Of a DNA stretch of 64,000 bases, positions 1 to 9,572 are shown one piece after another. Below the pieces are notes generated by a model. It saw only the letters and a program-made list of their open reading frames with translations, made no database searches and was not told the origin of the DNA. Source of the DNA: JAICSD01 sp035637115 (GTDB lineage Bacteria; Acidobacteriota; Vicinamibacteria; Vicinamibacterales; 2-12-FULL-66-21); the NCBI GenBank assembly GCA_035637115.1, contig DASPXV010000151.1:1-64000 (forward strand). Direction: 5' to 3'. The translations under genes and the position numbers were made by a program. Every line of letters starts with the position of its first letter. Within the stretch, counting starts at the first letter, position 1.

Positions 1-773
1 CCTTTCAGTACATCGCGCGCGAAGGTTCCAACGGCAGCAGCAGTACCGAACATCCCGGAGTGTCCCGCCACGCCGCCGAGCGCCCACGCGTTCTCGTCAT
101 GGACTTCTCCCTGCAGCAGGCGTCCGCGCCACAGATCGAGCTCCGTCGGCGCGCAACGATCGCGATCTTTCGCCTGAAGGCGGAAGCTACCGTGTTCGGT
201 AAGTGTAGCTTCCGCCTCTGACCCGGTAGCTTCCGTTTCCGATCCTGTAGCTTCCGCCTTTAGGCGGAAGGACAAATCCTCGAGCGACAATCCGACGTCC
301 TCGAGAATGAACCCGAGCAGCATGAACCCCAGGTCCGAGTAGATCGACTGCGTGCGTGGCGCGTACTCGAGCGGCAGCGTGCAGATGGCGCGCTGAAACT
401 CCGCGCGGCCGTGGTGATCGCGGAAGAACGGCAGGTACCCGGTCAATCCCGACGCATGCTCGAGCAGATCCGCGATCGTCACCGATTCCCGATCGATACC
501 ACGCCAGTCAGGCAGGTACTTCGCAACCCGATCGTCGAGCGCGAGCGCGCCCGCCTCGACGGCCTGCATGGCCCGCGTCGCCGTCGCGATGACTTTCGTG
601 AGCGACGCGAGGTCGTAGATCGTTTCCTCCGTAGTCGCAGGCGCATCTTCCGCGTAGGTGAGGCGTCCGAACGCCTGCCGCCAGGTGACGCTCTCGCGCC
701 GGCCTGCTTCGACGACGGCGGAAGGAAAGGCGCGGCGCTCGATCCCGCGCTCGACGATCCTTCCGGGAGTCAC
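1..773 (-). CDS. Serine hydrolase, class C beta-lactamase/PBP-like (3' end outside window)
   Basis: The frame is open from a GTG at 773 to the window edge (257 codons seen), so the C-terminus is missing. The nucleophile motif Ser-Leu-Thr-Lys is at residues 57-60 and a Tyr-Ser-Asp motif at 145-147, the SxxK and YxN-like pair of the class C beta-lactamase/AmpH family. The conserved segment GEVHDENAWALGGVAGHSG follows later. The GTG overlaps the TGA of the upstream glycosidase gene (GTGA), which implies translational coupling. No signal peptide is evident from this start. Residues about 168-201 are encoded by an interspersed repeat and split the domain. Related serine hydrolases accompany MurQ and MurNAc-release enzymes in other bacteria, so a role in peptidoglycan fragment processing is inferred; the substrate is unknown. 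Confidence 0.85.
   Translation of the reverse strand, partial: MTPGRIVERGIERRAFPSAVVEAGRRESVTWRQAFGRLTYAEDAPATTEETIYDLASLTKVIATATRAMQAVEAGALALDDRVAKYLPDWRGIDRESVTIADLLEHASGLTGYLPFFRDHHGRAEFQRAICTLPLEYAPRTQSIYSDLGFMLLGFILEDVGLSLEDLSFRLKAEATGSETEATGSEAEATLTEHGSFRLQAKDRDRCAPTELDLWRGRLLQGEVHDENAWALGGVAGHSGMFGTAAAVGTFARDVLK
171..270 (-). repeat. Interspersed GGCGGAAGCTAC repeat element inserted in frame
   Basis: On the minus strand three direct copies of (A)CGGAAGCTAC lie at 247-258, 226-236 and 205-216, and one inverted copy lies at 180-190. The cluster is bounded by short palindromes (TTCCGCCTTTAGGCGGAA at 252-269; GCCT-GA-AGGC at 172-181). The whole stretch stays open in the serine hydrolase frame and adds about 33 residues with a repeated E-A-T motif. 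It reads as a mobile or amplified repeat rather than protein sequence under selection. Confidence 0.8.
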
Positions 774-2056
774 TTTTCGGGATTGGTTGTCGGCCGCGTG
801 GCGGTGAACGCGGCGCGGCTGACGGTGGCGAGGTAATCGGGCGCCGGCGGCTTTGGTCCCGTCAGGCTGTCGTACGAGAAGAGGACGAAGCCGGCCGTGC
901 CGAGACGGCGCGCCGCCTGGATGTTTTCGATGGTCTGCGCGGGCGTGAGGCGATACGCGCCGATTCCCGCCCACACGGCCCCGCCACCGGCGATGTCGCG
1001 CGCCGCTGCGATCTGCTCCGCGAATCGCGCGGACTCCTGCGTGTAGGCCATCGGCGCGACCGCGTCGATCAGATGCGCGCCGAGCCAGCCGCGCCAGTCC
1101 TGGAGACGCTCGTCGAAGGCGTCCTGCGAATCTGGAAACACGGCGGCCGTCACCATTGCGGCGGGACGCGCGGTGCGGACCGCCTGTCGAACGCCGGCGA
1201 TCAACGCTGTCAGGCGCGCGCGGCGGAACGCCGCCCATTCGGCGGGGAAGCGATCCGGATACGCGAACAGATCGTTGGTTTCCTGCGCGTCGAGCTCGCG
1301 ACGCGCGTCCGCGGCCATGCGCGGCCGGATATCGGCGCGGAATTCCGCGATGGAGAAGCGGCTGTAGTCGAACTGCTGGTTCGGAAAGCGCGCGTAATCG
1401 AGGTGGATGCCGTCGAGATCGTAGCGGCGCGCGAGATCCGCGATGAGGTGCTCGGTATACGCGGCGGCGTCCGGCTGGAGGGGCGTCGAGTACAGTCCTT
1501 CAACCGTTTCGCTTTCACCGCGGACCCAGCGCGCAATCTTGCCGATGTACGCGGGATTGCCCGGATCGAGCCGCGCGACGTCCTGCGCGATCGCGCGCGG
1601 GATCATCAGCCACTGCGGGTGACGGTAAATGAGGTGATCGGGGGATTCCGGAAGTTCGACCGCGCTCGACACGAGGTTCAGGCTGACCCACGCGTGCACG
1701 CGGATGCCGCTCGCGCGCGCTTCCGCGAGCAGCGTCGCGAGCGGATCGAACGACTCCGGCTGGCGGGCGAGATCGGGGGCGCGCGGCTCGACGTCGGTGA
1801 TGTAGTACGCGTCGGCGCGCCCGCGCACCTGCACGAGCAGCGTGTTGAAGCCTTGATCATGCGCGGTGTGCACCAGCGTCGCGATGCTCGCGGGCGTCGT
1901 GAGCGACGACCGGAGGACCCACAACGCGCGTATTTCCAGCGGGGCCGTGGCGCGCGCCTGGGCGCGCGCGCCGGCGTCCGTGCACAGCAGGGCGGCGCAG
2001 ATGGCTATCGCCACCGCGGCCAGCGACCGGCCACGCGCGGAATCAGCACAATTCAT
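770..2056 (-). CDS. GHL10-family glycoside hydrolase (YngK/DigH-like), exported
   Basis: A 428-residue protein from the ATG at 2056. That start gives a clean signal peptide (hydrophobic core about residues 11-25, cleavage near AGARAQA at 27-33); a TTG at 2095 would overlap the regulator stop but spoil it. Family signatures are ALWVLRSSL (44-52), NTLLVQVRGRADAYY (71-85), RVHAWVSLN (119-127) and LDGIHLDYARFP (214-225), typical of the TIM-barrel GHL10 group (PF02638). E. coli DigH of this family cleaves denuded peptidoglycan glycan strands. Next to murQ, nagB and a sugar kinase, action on peptidoglycan or chitin-like glycan in the periplasm is the best inference. The gene lies between the GntR gene (36 bp upstream) and the serine hydrolase (4-nt overlap). 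Confidence 0.85.
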   Translation of the reverse strand: MNCADSARGRSLAAVAIAICAALLCTDAGARAQARATAPLEIRALWVLRSSLTTPASIATLVHTAHDQGFNTLLVQVRGRADAYYITDVEPRAPDLARQPESFDPLATLLAEARASGIRVHAWVSLNLVSSAVELPESPDHLIYRHPQWLMIPRAIAQDVARLDPGNPAYIGKIARWVRGESETVEGLYSTPLQPDAAAYTEHLIADLARRYDLDGIHLDYARFPNQQFDYSRFSIAEFRADIRPRMAADARRELDAQETNDLFAYPDRFPAEWAAFRRARLTALIAGVRQAVRTARPAAMVTAAVFPDSQDAFDERLQDWRGWLGAHLIDAVAPMAYTQESARFAEQIAAARDIAGGGAVWAGIGAYRLTPAQTIENIQAARRLGTAGFVLFSYDSLTGPKPPAPDYLATVSRAAFTATRPTTNPEK

Positions 2057-2091
2057 TGAACAGCCGAATGTAACAGCGGCAGTCGCCGCTG

Positions 2092-2832
2092 TCAACGCGA
2101 CGCAGGCGTCAGATCGAGCACAACTCTGTAACGATCGCCGCGCATGATCGAATGCACGTACTCGAGCGGGCGGCCGTCGGCCAACGTTGTCAGCCGTTCG
2201 GCCGATAACGCCGGGGAACCGGCGGGCACGCGCAACAACTGCGCGGCTTCGTCGGGAACCGGAACGGCCTGGTGAGTTTCCCGGGCGGCGGCGGGGTAGA
2301 GCGCGTAGCGGGACGCGAGCACTTCATAGAGTGACGAATCGACGAATGACAGCGCGTCGATTCCCGGTACGAGGTGCAGCGGAATGTACGCGGTCTGCAG
2401 TCCCATAGGCTCGCCGTCCGCCAGCCGCAGCCGGCGAAGCCGGAACAACGAATCCCCCGCCGCGGTCTCGAGCTTCAACGCGATGTCAGCCGGCGCGGGC
2501 ACCAGGCCATGTTCCAGCACGCGCGACGACGCGGTGAAGCCGTGGCCGCGCATTTCCCCCGTGAAACTTGTCAGTTCGCGCGGACCTTCCTCGAGAGGGG
2601 CTCCCTGCACGAAGGTGCCGCGTCCCTGCTCGCGACGGATATATCCCAGCTGCGCCAAGTCGCGGAGGGCCTGCCGGACGGTGATCTTGCTCACATGAAA
2701 CCGCGCAATCAGCGCGTCTTCCGTGGGCAGGCGCTCTCCCGGCCGCCAGCGTCCCGCCTCGATATCCCGCAGGATGGCGGTCTTCAGCTGGTGGTAGAGA
2801 GGGACGGGGGTATCCCGCTTCAAAACGGCCAT
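2092..2832 (-). CDS. GntR-family regulator, HutC/UTRA type (NagR/DasR-like)
   Basis: 246 residues. The N-terminal winged helix (about residues 8-76) carries PLYHQLKTAI and LPTEDALIARFHVSKITVR, followed by the wing GYIRREQGRGTFV. A UTRA ligand domain spans about 95-240 with PMGLQTAYIP and the terminal YRVVLDL. NagR and DasR, with the same architecture, bind amino-sugar phosphates. It sits first in a minus-strand operon with the GHL10 and serine hydrolase genes and diverges from the TonB receptor, kinase and nagB genes, so control of amino-sugar uptake and degradation is inferred. The ATG at 2832 directly abuts a double palindrome, consistent with autoregulation. Confidence 0.9.
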   Translation of the reverse strand: MAVLKRDTPVPLYHQLKTAILRDIEAGRWRPGERLPTEDALIARFHVSKITVRQALRDLAQLGYIRREQGRGTFVQGAPLEEGPRELTSFTGEMRGHGFTASSRVLEHGLVPAPADIALKLETAAGDSLFRLRRLRLADGEPMGLQTAYIPLHLVPGIDALSFVDSSLYEVLASRYALYPAAARETHQAVPVPDEAAQLLRVPAGSPALSAERLTTLADGRPLEYVHSIMRGDRYRVVLDLTPASR

Positions 2833-2853
2833 TGACCCTGGTCATTATAATGA
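2833..2853. promoter_or_regulatory. Bidirectional -10 inside a double palindrome: predicted GntR operator
   Basis: Two overlapping dyads are visible: TGACC-CT-GGTCA at 2833-2844 and the perfect palindrome TCATTATAATGA at 2842-2853. Because of the symmetry a consensus TATAAT is present on both strands (plus 2846-2851; minus 2849-2844). A repressor bound here would block both the regulator operon and the receptor operon. DasR/NagR-type sites also contain TGGTC half-sites, matching the GGTCA arm. No good -35 box was found for either direction. Confidence 0.7.
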
Positions 2854-2895
2854 TATGCTCTCGCGCGTCACCATCAATTTTCGGGGGGATATTGA

Positions 2896-5800
2896 ATGAT
2901 GCGATGCAGGATCGGGCAGGCGTTGCGCGGCGCCATTGCGGTCGCCGCACTCGTGTGCGCGACGACCGCGGTTGCCGGTGCGCAGGAGACCACGGGAACT
3001 CTCACCGGGGCCGTGAAGGATCAGACGGGTGCGGTGCTGCCCGGCGTGACCGTCACGGTCAAATACATACAGACGGGCTCGACCCAGGAATTCGTCACCA
3101 ACGAGAACGGCCTCTACACGGCGCCGTCGCTGCAGCCCGGTGACTACGAAGTCACCTTCGCCCTGAGCGGGTTCCAGTCCCGGACGGTCAAAGGCATCCA
3201 GCTCCACGTGAACGACCGTCTCGAGGTGAACGGGCAGCTCGGGGTGAGCGCCGTCAGCGAGACCGTGGAAGTGAGCGCCGCATCACAATTCGTGCAGCCG
3301 TCGCCGCAGGTGCAGAACCTCATGGGACCGACGCAGGTGCAGGAGCTGCCGCTCAACAACCGCAATTTCGTGCAGCTCGCGACGCTCGTTCCCGGCGTGT
3401 CGAGCGATTTATCCGACGAAGTGGGCGTCGGCCTGACGTCCACGATCAGCATCTCGATCAATGGCGGACGGCGCAACGCCGTCAACTGGATGGTTGACGG
3501 TGTCTCCAATGTTGATGTCGGCTCGAACATCACGCTGCTGTCGACGCCGACACTGGAATCGATCCAGGAGTTCAAGATCATCACGAGCAGCTTCGCGGCC
3601 GAATGGCCGCGCAGCGGCGGCGGGGTGGTCAACATTGTTACAAAGGGAGGCGGTCGTAAATTCAGCGGGACCGCATACGAGTTCTATCGTGACGAAAAGT
3701 TGAACGCGAACTCGTTCCTGCGAAACTCCAGCTCGAACGCCGACTTTCGCAAAGGCCCCGCGCCGCTCGACTACAACAATTACGGCTACACCGTCGGTGG
3801 TCCGCTGCTGCCCAGCCGGCAGAAGGCATTCTTCTTCTGGTCTCAGGAGTGGCGGAAAATCGAACGAGCGGGCAGCACGACGGCAATAGTGCCGCAGCTC
3901 GCGTGGCTGAACGACCCGACGAACGCGAACTACGTCGCGCCCGAAAACCGCGACCCGAACGCCCTCAAGCTTCTCACGGTGTACCCCACGCCAAATCTCG
4001 GTGCCGGGAGCTTTCTGGACGAGACGCCTGCGATCAACAACACCCGTCAGGAAGTCATCCGCGGCGATTACGAAGTCAAACGGAACTGGAAGCTGACGGG
4101 CCGCTACACTCACGACCTGAGCCACACCCGAGAGCCTGGAGGGTTGTTCTTTGGCGTCGCCGTGCCGAAAGTCGCCACGACTGATACGGATGTCCCGGGT
4201 CAAGTTGCCGCCGTCGAGATGCGCACGACGCACGGAAAGCTGCTCAACGAATTCAAGTACCAGTACTCGAGCAACCGCATCACCAACTCGACGCCGGACT
4301 TCGTCCGTAACACGCGCGCGCAGTTCGGCATCTCTATCCCGGAGCTCTATGCCGAAAACAACTCGGACCGCATTCCCGTCGTCGCGGTAGCGGGATTATC
4401 GACGTTCGGCGCGACGCAGGGGTTCCGCAACCATTACTTCAACAACACGTTCGCCAACAACGCCACCTGGATTCGGGGCAAACACGCGATGAAGGCTGGC
4501 GCGCTGTTCGCATTCGAGCAGAAGAACGAGTACGGCAACCTCGAAACGCAGGGCCGCTTCACATTCGCAGCCGCTGGTGGACGCACCGCGTTTCAGAACT
4601 TCCTCACAGGCAACCGGGACGGCGCCTGCGGCGCCACCTGTACATATACCGAAACCGTCACGGATCTTTTCAGCCAGTTGCGGTTCAACCGCTATGAGCT
4701 GTATGCGCAGGACACGCTCCGGGTGACCTCGAAAATGACCCTCGATTACGGTTTCAGGTATGCGATATATCCCGCGGTGACCGATGCAGACAACGTCCTG
4801 TCGAACGTCGATCTCTCCCGTTACAATCGGGCGGCAGCGCCAACGCCCTTTAGCGCGACGGCGGCGTCCTTCATCGCCAACACGGGCGATCCGCTGAATG
4901 GGATTATCGTCGCCGGGAAGACGTCGCCGTATGGCAGGTCGATCTACAAAACCGACAAGAACAACTTCATGCCCCGCCTCGGCGTGACCTACGATCCGTT
5001 CGGGGACGGCAAGACAATCCTGCGCACCGGTTACGGTCTCTATTATGACCAGCCGCTGGTCGGGATCTTCCTGCAGAACGCCTTCATCAATCCGCCGTTC
5101 AACGAGGTCACGACGCTGCAGAATGCAAGTCTGTCGAATCCGCTCGCCGGAACGACAGCGGCGACCCGAGGCGCATTATCTCTGCGCGGTACGGGCCTGC
5201 CGTTCAGGACGCCGCAAACGCAGCAGTGGAACGTGGGCCTGCAACGTCAGTTGTACCGCCACGGATCGATTGACGTCAGTTACGTCGGCTCGCGGGGCGA
5301 TCACTTGTTGCGCCTGATCGACGTCAACCAGCCGCAGCCTGCGGCCGTCGTCTCGGCGGGCGCCATCAATCCCGCGCGTCCATATTTTGGATACGGCGCG
5401 ATCAACATCGTTGATACGACCGCTAAAAACCGCTATTGGGGCCTGCTCGGATCATTCCGCCACGACGCCGGACGCGCCGGCACGCTCGCATTGGCGTACA
5501 CGCTCAGCCGCAATCGCACAGATGCGACGAACGACCGTGACACGATCGATGTTCCGCAGAATCCGCAGGATCTCCAGGCGGAATATGCAGACGCGCGAAC
5601 GGACCGTCGGCACATCTTCAATGCGAACTATGTCTACGAACTGCCATTCTTCAAGAAGTCCGCGAATTCCGTCATGAAATGGGCGTTGGGCGGATGGCAG
5701 ATCTCCGGCATCACCACGTTCCAGACGGGTGCGCCGGTGCCGCGTGTGCTGGTTTCAACGTCGAGCGGCCAGCGCGGCAACCGCGCCAACCTTATCGGCG

Positions 5801-6150
5801 ATCCAAAGGCTGGCGAGCTCAATTATCCGTTGTGGTTTGATGCGGCGGCGTTCGGAATCCCCGCTCTTGGAACTTACGGCAACTCGCCCCGGTCGCCGAT
5901 GCGGCTGCCTGGACGCAACCAGACGGACCTCGCAGCGTCCAAGAACTTCTACCCCTGGGACAAGCGGATTCAGTTCCGGGCGGACATGCTCAATGCATTC
6001 AATCACACGCAATTTACAACCGTGAACGCCGATTGCTCCGGCGCTCCTGCAACCGCGACGACATGCGCGTATCCGGGAAGTACCGTCGGTCAGATTACCG
6101 GCACTCGCTTACCGCGCGAGATCCAGCTCAGTCTCAAGTTGTTCTGGTAA
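2896..6150 (+). CDS. TonB-dependent receptor with carboxypeptidase-regulatory-like N-domain (Oar-like)
   Basis: 1,084 residues from the ATG at 2896, preceded by a GGGGGG Shine-Dalgarno at 2883-2888. The signal peptide ends near AVAGA-Q (about residue 29). A CarboxypepD_reg beta-sandwich covers about 31-120 (GTLTGAVKDQTGAVLPGVTV), a plug about 130-250 (LPLNNRNFVQLATLVPGV, WMVDGVSNVD), then a long beta-barrel ending in the aromatic outer-membrane signature LSLKLFW. Such giant Oar-like receptors are typical of Acidobacteria. The position next to a GntR regulator and a kinase/nagB pair suggests uptake of amino-sugar oligomers or muropeptides, but the ligand is inferred only from context. Confidence 0.93.
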   Translation: MMRCRIGQALRGAIAVAALVCATTAVAGAQETTGTLTGAVKDQTGAVLPGVTVTVKYIQTGSTQEFVTNENGLYTAPSLQPGDYEVTFALSGFQSRTVKGIQLHVNDRLEVNGQLGVSAVSETVEVSAASQFVQPSPQVQNLMGPTQVQELPLNNRNFVQLATLVPGVSSDLSDEVGVGLTSTISISINGGRRNAVNWMVDGVSNVDVGSNITLLSTPTLESIQEFKIITSSFAAEWPRSGGGVVNIVTKGGGRKFSGTAYEFYRDEKLNANSFLRNSSSNADFRKGPAPLDYNNYGYTVGGPLLPSRQKAFFFWSQEWRKIERAGSTTAIVPQLAWLNDPTNANYVAPENRDPNALKLLTVYPTPNLGAGSFLDETPAINNTRQEVIRGDYEVKRNWKLTGRYTHDLSHTREPGGLFFGVAVPKVATTDTDVPGQVAAVEMRTTHGKLLNEFKYQYSSNRITNSTPDFVRNTRAQFGISIPELYAENNSDRIPVVAVAGLSTFGATQGFRNHYFNNTFANNATWIRGKHAMKAGALFAFEQKNEYGNLETQGRFTFAAAGGRTAFQNFLTGNRDGACGATCTYTETVTDLFSQLRFNRYELYAQDTLRVTSKMTLDYGFRYAIYPAVTDADNVLSNVDLSRYNRAAAPTPFSATAASFIANTGDPLNGIIVAGKTSPYGRSIYKTDKNNFMPRLGVTYDPFGDGKTILRTGYGLYYDQPLVGIFLQNAFINPPFNEVTTLQNASLSNPLAGTTAATRGALSLRGTGLPFRTPQTQQWNVGLQRQLYRHGSIDVSYVGSRGDHLLRLIDVNQPQPAAVVSAGAINPARPYFGYGAINIVDTTAKNRYWGLLGSFRHDAGRAGTLALAYTLSRNRTDATNDRDTIDVPQNPQDLQAEYADARTDRRHIFNANYVYELPFFKKSANSVMKWALGGWQISGITTFQTGAPVPRVLVSTSSGQRGNRANLIGDPKAGELNYPLWFDAAAFGIPALGTYGNSPRSPMRLPGRNQTDLAASKNFYPWDKRIQFRADMLNAFNHTQFTTVNADCSGAPATATTCAYPGSTVGQITGTRLPREIQLSLKLFW

Positions 6151-6177
6151 TCGGAACGCCGCTTCGGAGTCCAGTGC

Positions 6178-6211
6178 GGCCGGCAGGAACGAAAACCTGC
6201 CGGCCGTTTTG
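6178..6211 (+). terminator. Hairpin terminator or attenuator between the two receptor genes
   Basis: A perfect 10-bp stem, GGCCGGCAGG (6178-6187) and CCTGCCGGCC (6196-6205), with an 8-nt loop is followed by GTTTTG. It ends about 20 bp before the next ATG. It could end the first receptor transcript or reduce read-through; the short T run makes full termination uncertain. Confidence 0.7.
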
Positions 6212-6232
6212 TCGAACAGCCTTGGAGCATCC

Positions 6233-9200
6233 ATGAAGCCCACACCGCTCGGTCGCATCGGAACGATCGCTCTCACTTTGATCCTTGCGCTCGCGACGGC
6301 CGCAGCCGCGAACGCCCAGACGGTCACCGGCACGCTGCAGGGGACCGTTACCGACACCAACGGTGGCGTCCTGCCGGGCGTGACGATTACGATCACACAT
6401 GTCGACACCGGCACCGGCAGAGTCATCGTGACGAACGCCGAAGGCATCTACAACGCGCCGTTCCTGCAAATCGGGCGCTACCGCGTGAAAGCCGCGCTCG
6501 CCGGCTTCGGCGCCGTCACCCGCGAGGGCATCGAGGTGCGGCTGAACGACACGCGCGTGGTGGATCTCAAGCTGGATCCGCGCGTGACGCAGGAGGTCAC
6601 GGTGACCGCCGACGCGCCGGCCATCAACGTCACGAACGCGGAGATCAAGGGCTCGCTGACCGCCGAACAGATCATGGACAAGCCGACGCTCAGCGCCGGC
6701 AGCTTCCTGTCGCTGGCCGAGACCTTCACCGGGTTCCAGGAGAACCCGACGAGCGGTCAGAACAATCCCACCGCCTCCTCGGGCTCGTCGATCAACTTCA
6801 ATGGCACCGGCACTCGTGGCGCGACGTTCCAGATCAACGGCGTGAACAACGATGACTCGTCAGAGAACCAGAACCGGCAGGGGGCCGCGCTGTCGACGAT
6901 CCAGGAGTTCCAGGTCCTGAAGAACGGCTACTCGGCGGAGTTCGGCCGCGGCGACGGCGCCGTCGTGCTCGTCCAGACGAAGTCCGGGACGAACAAATTC
7001 CACGGCGACGCGTACCTGTATCAGCAGAATGGCGCATGGAACGCGAAGTCGGCGTTCGCGACCGCCGCTCCGAAACCGATCCGGCACCGCAGCGAGTACG
7101 GGTTTACCGCAGGATTTCCAATCATCCAGAAGCGGCTGTTCGCGTTCGGCAACGTGGACCGCACCAAGTCCGACGGGCAGAACAACTACATCCGCGACCT
7201 CTTCACGCCCGCCGAGCTCGCGGCGCCGCGTCTGACCCGTGGCAATGATACGCCGGAGAACCGCGCGTTCATTCAGTCCGTCCTTGCTCGCTTTCCGTCG
7301 TCGCTGACGCCGAACGACTCGCGCAGCGATCGGACGTTCTCCGGTGTCGCCGGGTTCGACTTTCCTGACGAGGATTACTCGGGACGGCTTGACTGGAGCG
7401 TGGCGCGCGGGAATTCCATCGTCGGACGCTACCAGCGAACGCGGCAGATCCGCGATCCGCAGGACGTGATCGTCGGCGAACAGGCGTACCAGAAGAACCG
7501 GCAGCAGAATCTTGGCGTCACCTGGACGCGCGTCATCAGTTCCACGATTGTGACCGAGGCGCGCTACGGCCTCGGGCTCCGTTCGACGAACGTCGACATC
7601 GCAGCAGGCAACGACACGCCGATCATCCGGTTCACGAACTCGCCCGTATCCGGCTCGATCATCGGCAATGCCGGCAACTTCCCGATCCATCGCGACCAGA
7701 AGGACCATCAGTTCGTCTACAACCTGACGGCGCAGGCCTTCAAGACCCATTCGTTCAAGACCGGTGTGGACATCCGCCGGCAGGCGCTGGACGACCTGGC
7801 GGACAATTTCTCGCGTGGATTCTGGACGTTCAATCGCGTGTGCGGCGGCGTGACGTATGCGACGCCGTATGCGGCATTCCTCGACGGCTGCGTGCAGCGC
7901 TTCGAGAAGGCGTACGGCCCATTCTTCCTGGAGAACCGGATGAACGAGGCGAACGTGTATCTGCAGGACGACTGGCGTGCGCGCGATACGCTGACGCTGA
8001 ATCTCGGCGTGCGCTACGAATACGTCGAAGCGCCGAGCGAGATCGAGAAACGAGTCGATTACATCTACGGCGCGGACAAAAACAACGTCGAGCCGCGCCT
8101 CGGCTTCGCATATGCGCCGAAGTGGGACCACGGGTTCCTAGGACGGTTAAGCGGCGGCCCGCTAAATTTTTCAATCCGCGGCGGATGGGGTGTTTACGAC
8201 GGTCGCATTTTCCAGTCGATCTTCTCGCAGGGGGGCGCGAACGTCCGCTTCAATCCGCCGACGGCGCTCGATCGCGTGACGACGACGCTTCCCGCCATCC
8301 TGAACCTGTCGGATCCATCGCTGGGCTTCGTGTTCACGCCGGGACCCCAGACGGGCCGCGTCTCTCTCACGCTGCCCGACAAGGACCTCGAGGTGCCGTC
8401 CACGACGAAGTGGAACCTGTCGGTCGATCGCGTGCTGCCGTGGAATTCGACGGTGAAGATCAGCTACCAGGCCAATCACAGCGACAAGAAGCTGAAATAC
8501 TCGCTGGATAATCTGCCGCAGTCGCCGCTGGCGGGCCCCGTGCTCGTTGTCGATCATCCGAATAACGCGCCTGCCGCGGGTTTTCCCGACCTGCGGGGCA
8601 AGACGATTACGAGCATCGCGGCGGACTCCCGGTGCGCTGGAACGGGTACGCTGCCCGGCATCGATGTGACGGCGGCCTGCCCGAACGTCGTGCCGATTGC
8701 CGATAACGAGATCAGCCTGCGCGTGCCGCGCTCCAACGAGCGGCGCCCGAACCCGCTCTACACGACCAATCTTCTGATCAGCAACGACGCGGAGAGCTGG
8801 TACGACGGACTTGAGATCGAGTGGGAGAAGCGCGTCTCTCACGGCCTGCAGTTCCAGGCCGCGTATACGTTCAGCAAGACCGTCGACACGACGTCCGAAG
8901 CGACTTTCGTCGGGACCGGCGACACTAACCAGAACGGTCCGAACAGCCGGTTCGCGAAGGGACTCTCGCGCTTCCACACGCCGCACCGCTTTACTCTGAA
9001 CGGCAGCTACCGGCTTCCGTTCTTCGCCGGCCGCAAGGATCTGGTCGGGCAGGCGCTCGGCGGCTGGCAGCTGTCAGGTGTCGCACGGCTTGCGTCCGGC
9101 ACGCCCTTCAGCGTCGTCGACAGCAGTACGGCGCGCGATCTGGACTTCGACGGCTTCGGCGACTCGATTCGCCCCGTTATCCTGGATCGGTCCATTCTCG

Positions 9201-9541
9201 GGAATCACGTGTCGAATCCCAGTACGTCCGCGCAGGCGCTGCCGCGCTCGGCGTTCCGGGCCGCGGATCCCGCGACCGACTCGATCGACGATCTCGTGCC
9301 CCGCAACGCGTTCTACACTGCGGGGACGAAGAACGTGGACCTTGCGCTCGCGAAGAACTTCCGCACGCCGTGGCAGGGACAGAACCTGTCGGTGCGGATC
9401 GAGGCCTACAACGCATTCAACATAGTGAAGTTCGGGTTCCCGACGAACGACATCACGAATGTGAACTTCGGCCGCATCCTCGGCGGTGCGACCTCGTACA
9501 GCCCGCGCGTCTTCCAGCTCGTGCTGCGTTACCGCTACTGA
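6233..9541 (+). CDS. TonB-dependent receptor with carboxypeptidase-regulatory-like N-domain (second copy)
   Basis: 1,102 residues. The ATG at 6233 is preferred over an upstream in-frame start because TTGGAG lies at 6222-6227 and the signal peptide (about 1-27, ending ANA-Q) begins right after it. The architecture matches its neighbour: regulatory-like domain (GTLQGTVTDTNGGVLPGVTI), plug with ATFQINGVNNDD, and a long barrel ending FQLVLRYRY. The two receptors differ clearly in sequence, so they are paralogues or a pair with different ligands rather than a recent duplication. The sugar kinase gene follows after 31 bp. Confidence 0.93.
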   Translation: MKPTPLGRIGTIALTLILALATAAAANAQTVTGTLQGTVTDTNGGVLPGVTITITHVDTGTGRVIVTNAEGIYNAPFLQIGRYRVKAALAGFGAVTREGIEVRLNDTRVVDLKLDPRVTQEVTVTADAPAINVTNAEIKGSLTAEQIMDKPTLSAGSFLSLAETFTGFQENPTSGQNNPTASSGSSINFNGTGTRGATFQINGVNNDDSSENQNRQGAALSTIQEFQVLKNGYSAEFGRGDGAVVLVQTKSGTNKFHGDAYLYQQNGAWNAKSAFATAAPKPIRHRSEYGFTAGFPIIQKRLFAFGNVDRTKSDGQNNYIRDLFTPAELAAPRLTRGNDTPENRAFIQSVLARFPSSLTPNDSRSDRTFSGVAGFDFPDEDYSGRLDWSVARGNSIVGRYQRTRQIRDPQDVIVGEQAYQKNRQQNLGVTWTRVISSTIVTEARYGLGLRSTNVDIAAGNDTPIIRFTNSPVSGSIIGNAGNFPIHRDQKDHQFVYNLTAQAFKTHSFKTGVDIRRQALDDLADNFSRGFWTFNRVCGGVTYATPYAAFLDGCVQRFEKAYGPFFLENRMNEANVYLQDDWRARDTLTLNLGVRYEYVEAPSEIEKRVDYIYGADKNNVEPRLGFAYAPKWDHGFLGRLSGGPLNFSIRGGWGVYDGRIFQSIFSQGGANVRFNPPTALDRVTTTLPAILNLSDPSLGFVFTPGPQTGRVSLTLPDKDLEVPSTTKWNLSVDRVLPWNSTVKISYQANHSDKKLKYSLDNLPQSPLAGPVLVVDHPNNAPAAGFPDLRGKTITSIAADSRCAGTGTLPGIDVTAACPNVVPIADNEISLRVPRSNERRPNPLYTTNLLISNDAESWYDGLEIEWEKRVSHGLQFQAAYTFSKTVDTTSEATFVGTGDTNQNGPNSRFAKGLSRFHTPHRFTLNGSYRLPFFAGRKDLVGQALGGWQLSGVARLASGTPFSVVDSSTARDLDFDGFGDSIRPVILDRSILGNHVSNPSTSAQALPRSAFRAADPATDSIDDLVPRNAFYTAGTKNVDLALAKNFRTPWQGQNLSVRIEAYNAFNIVKFGFPTNDITNVNFGRILGGATSYSPRVFQLVLRYRY

Positions 9542-9572
9542 TGAATCCCGGAGGGATTCGCGTGAGGGATTC

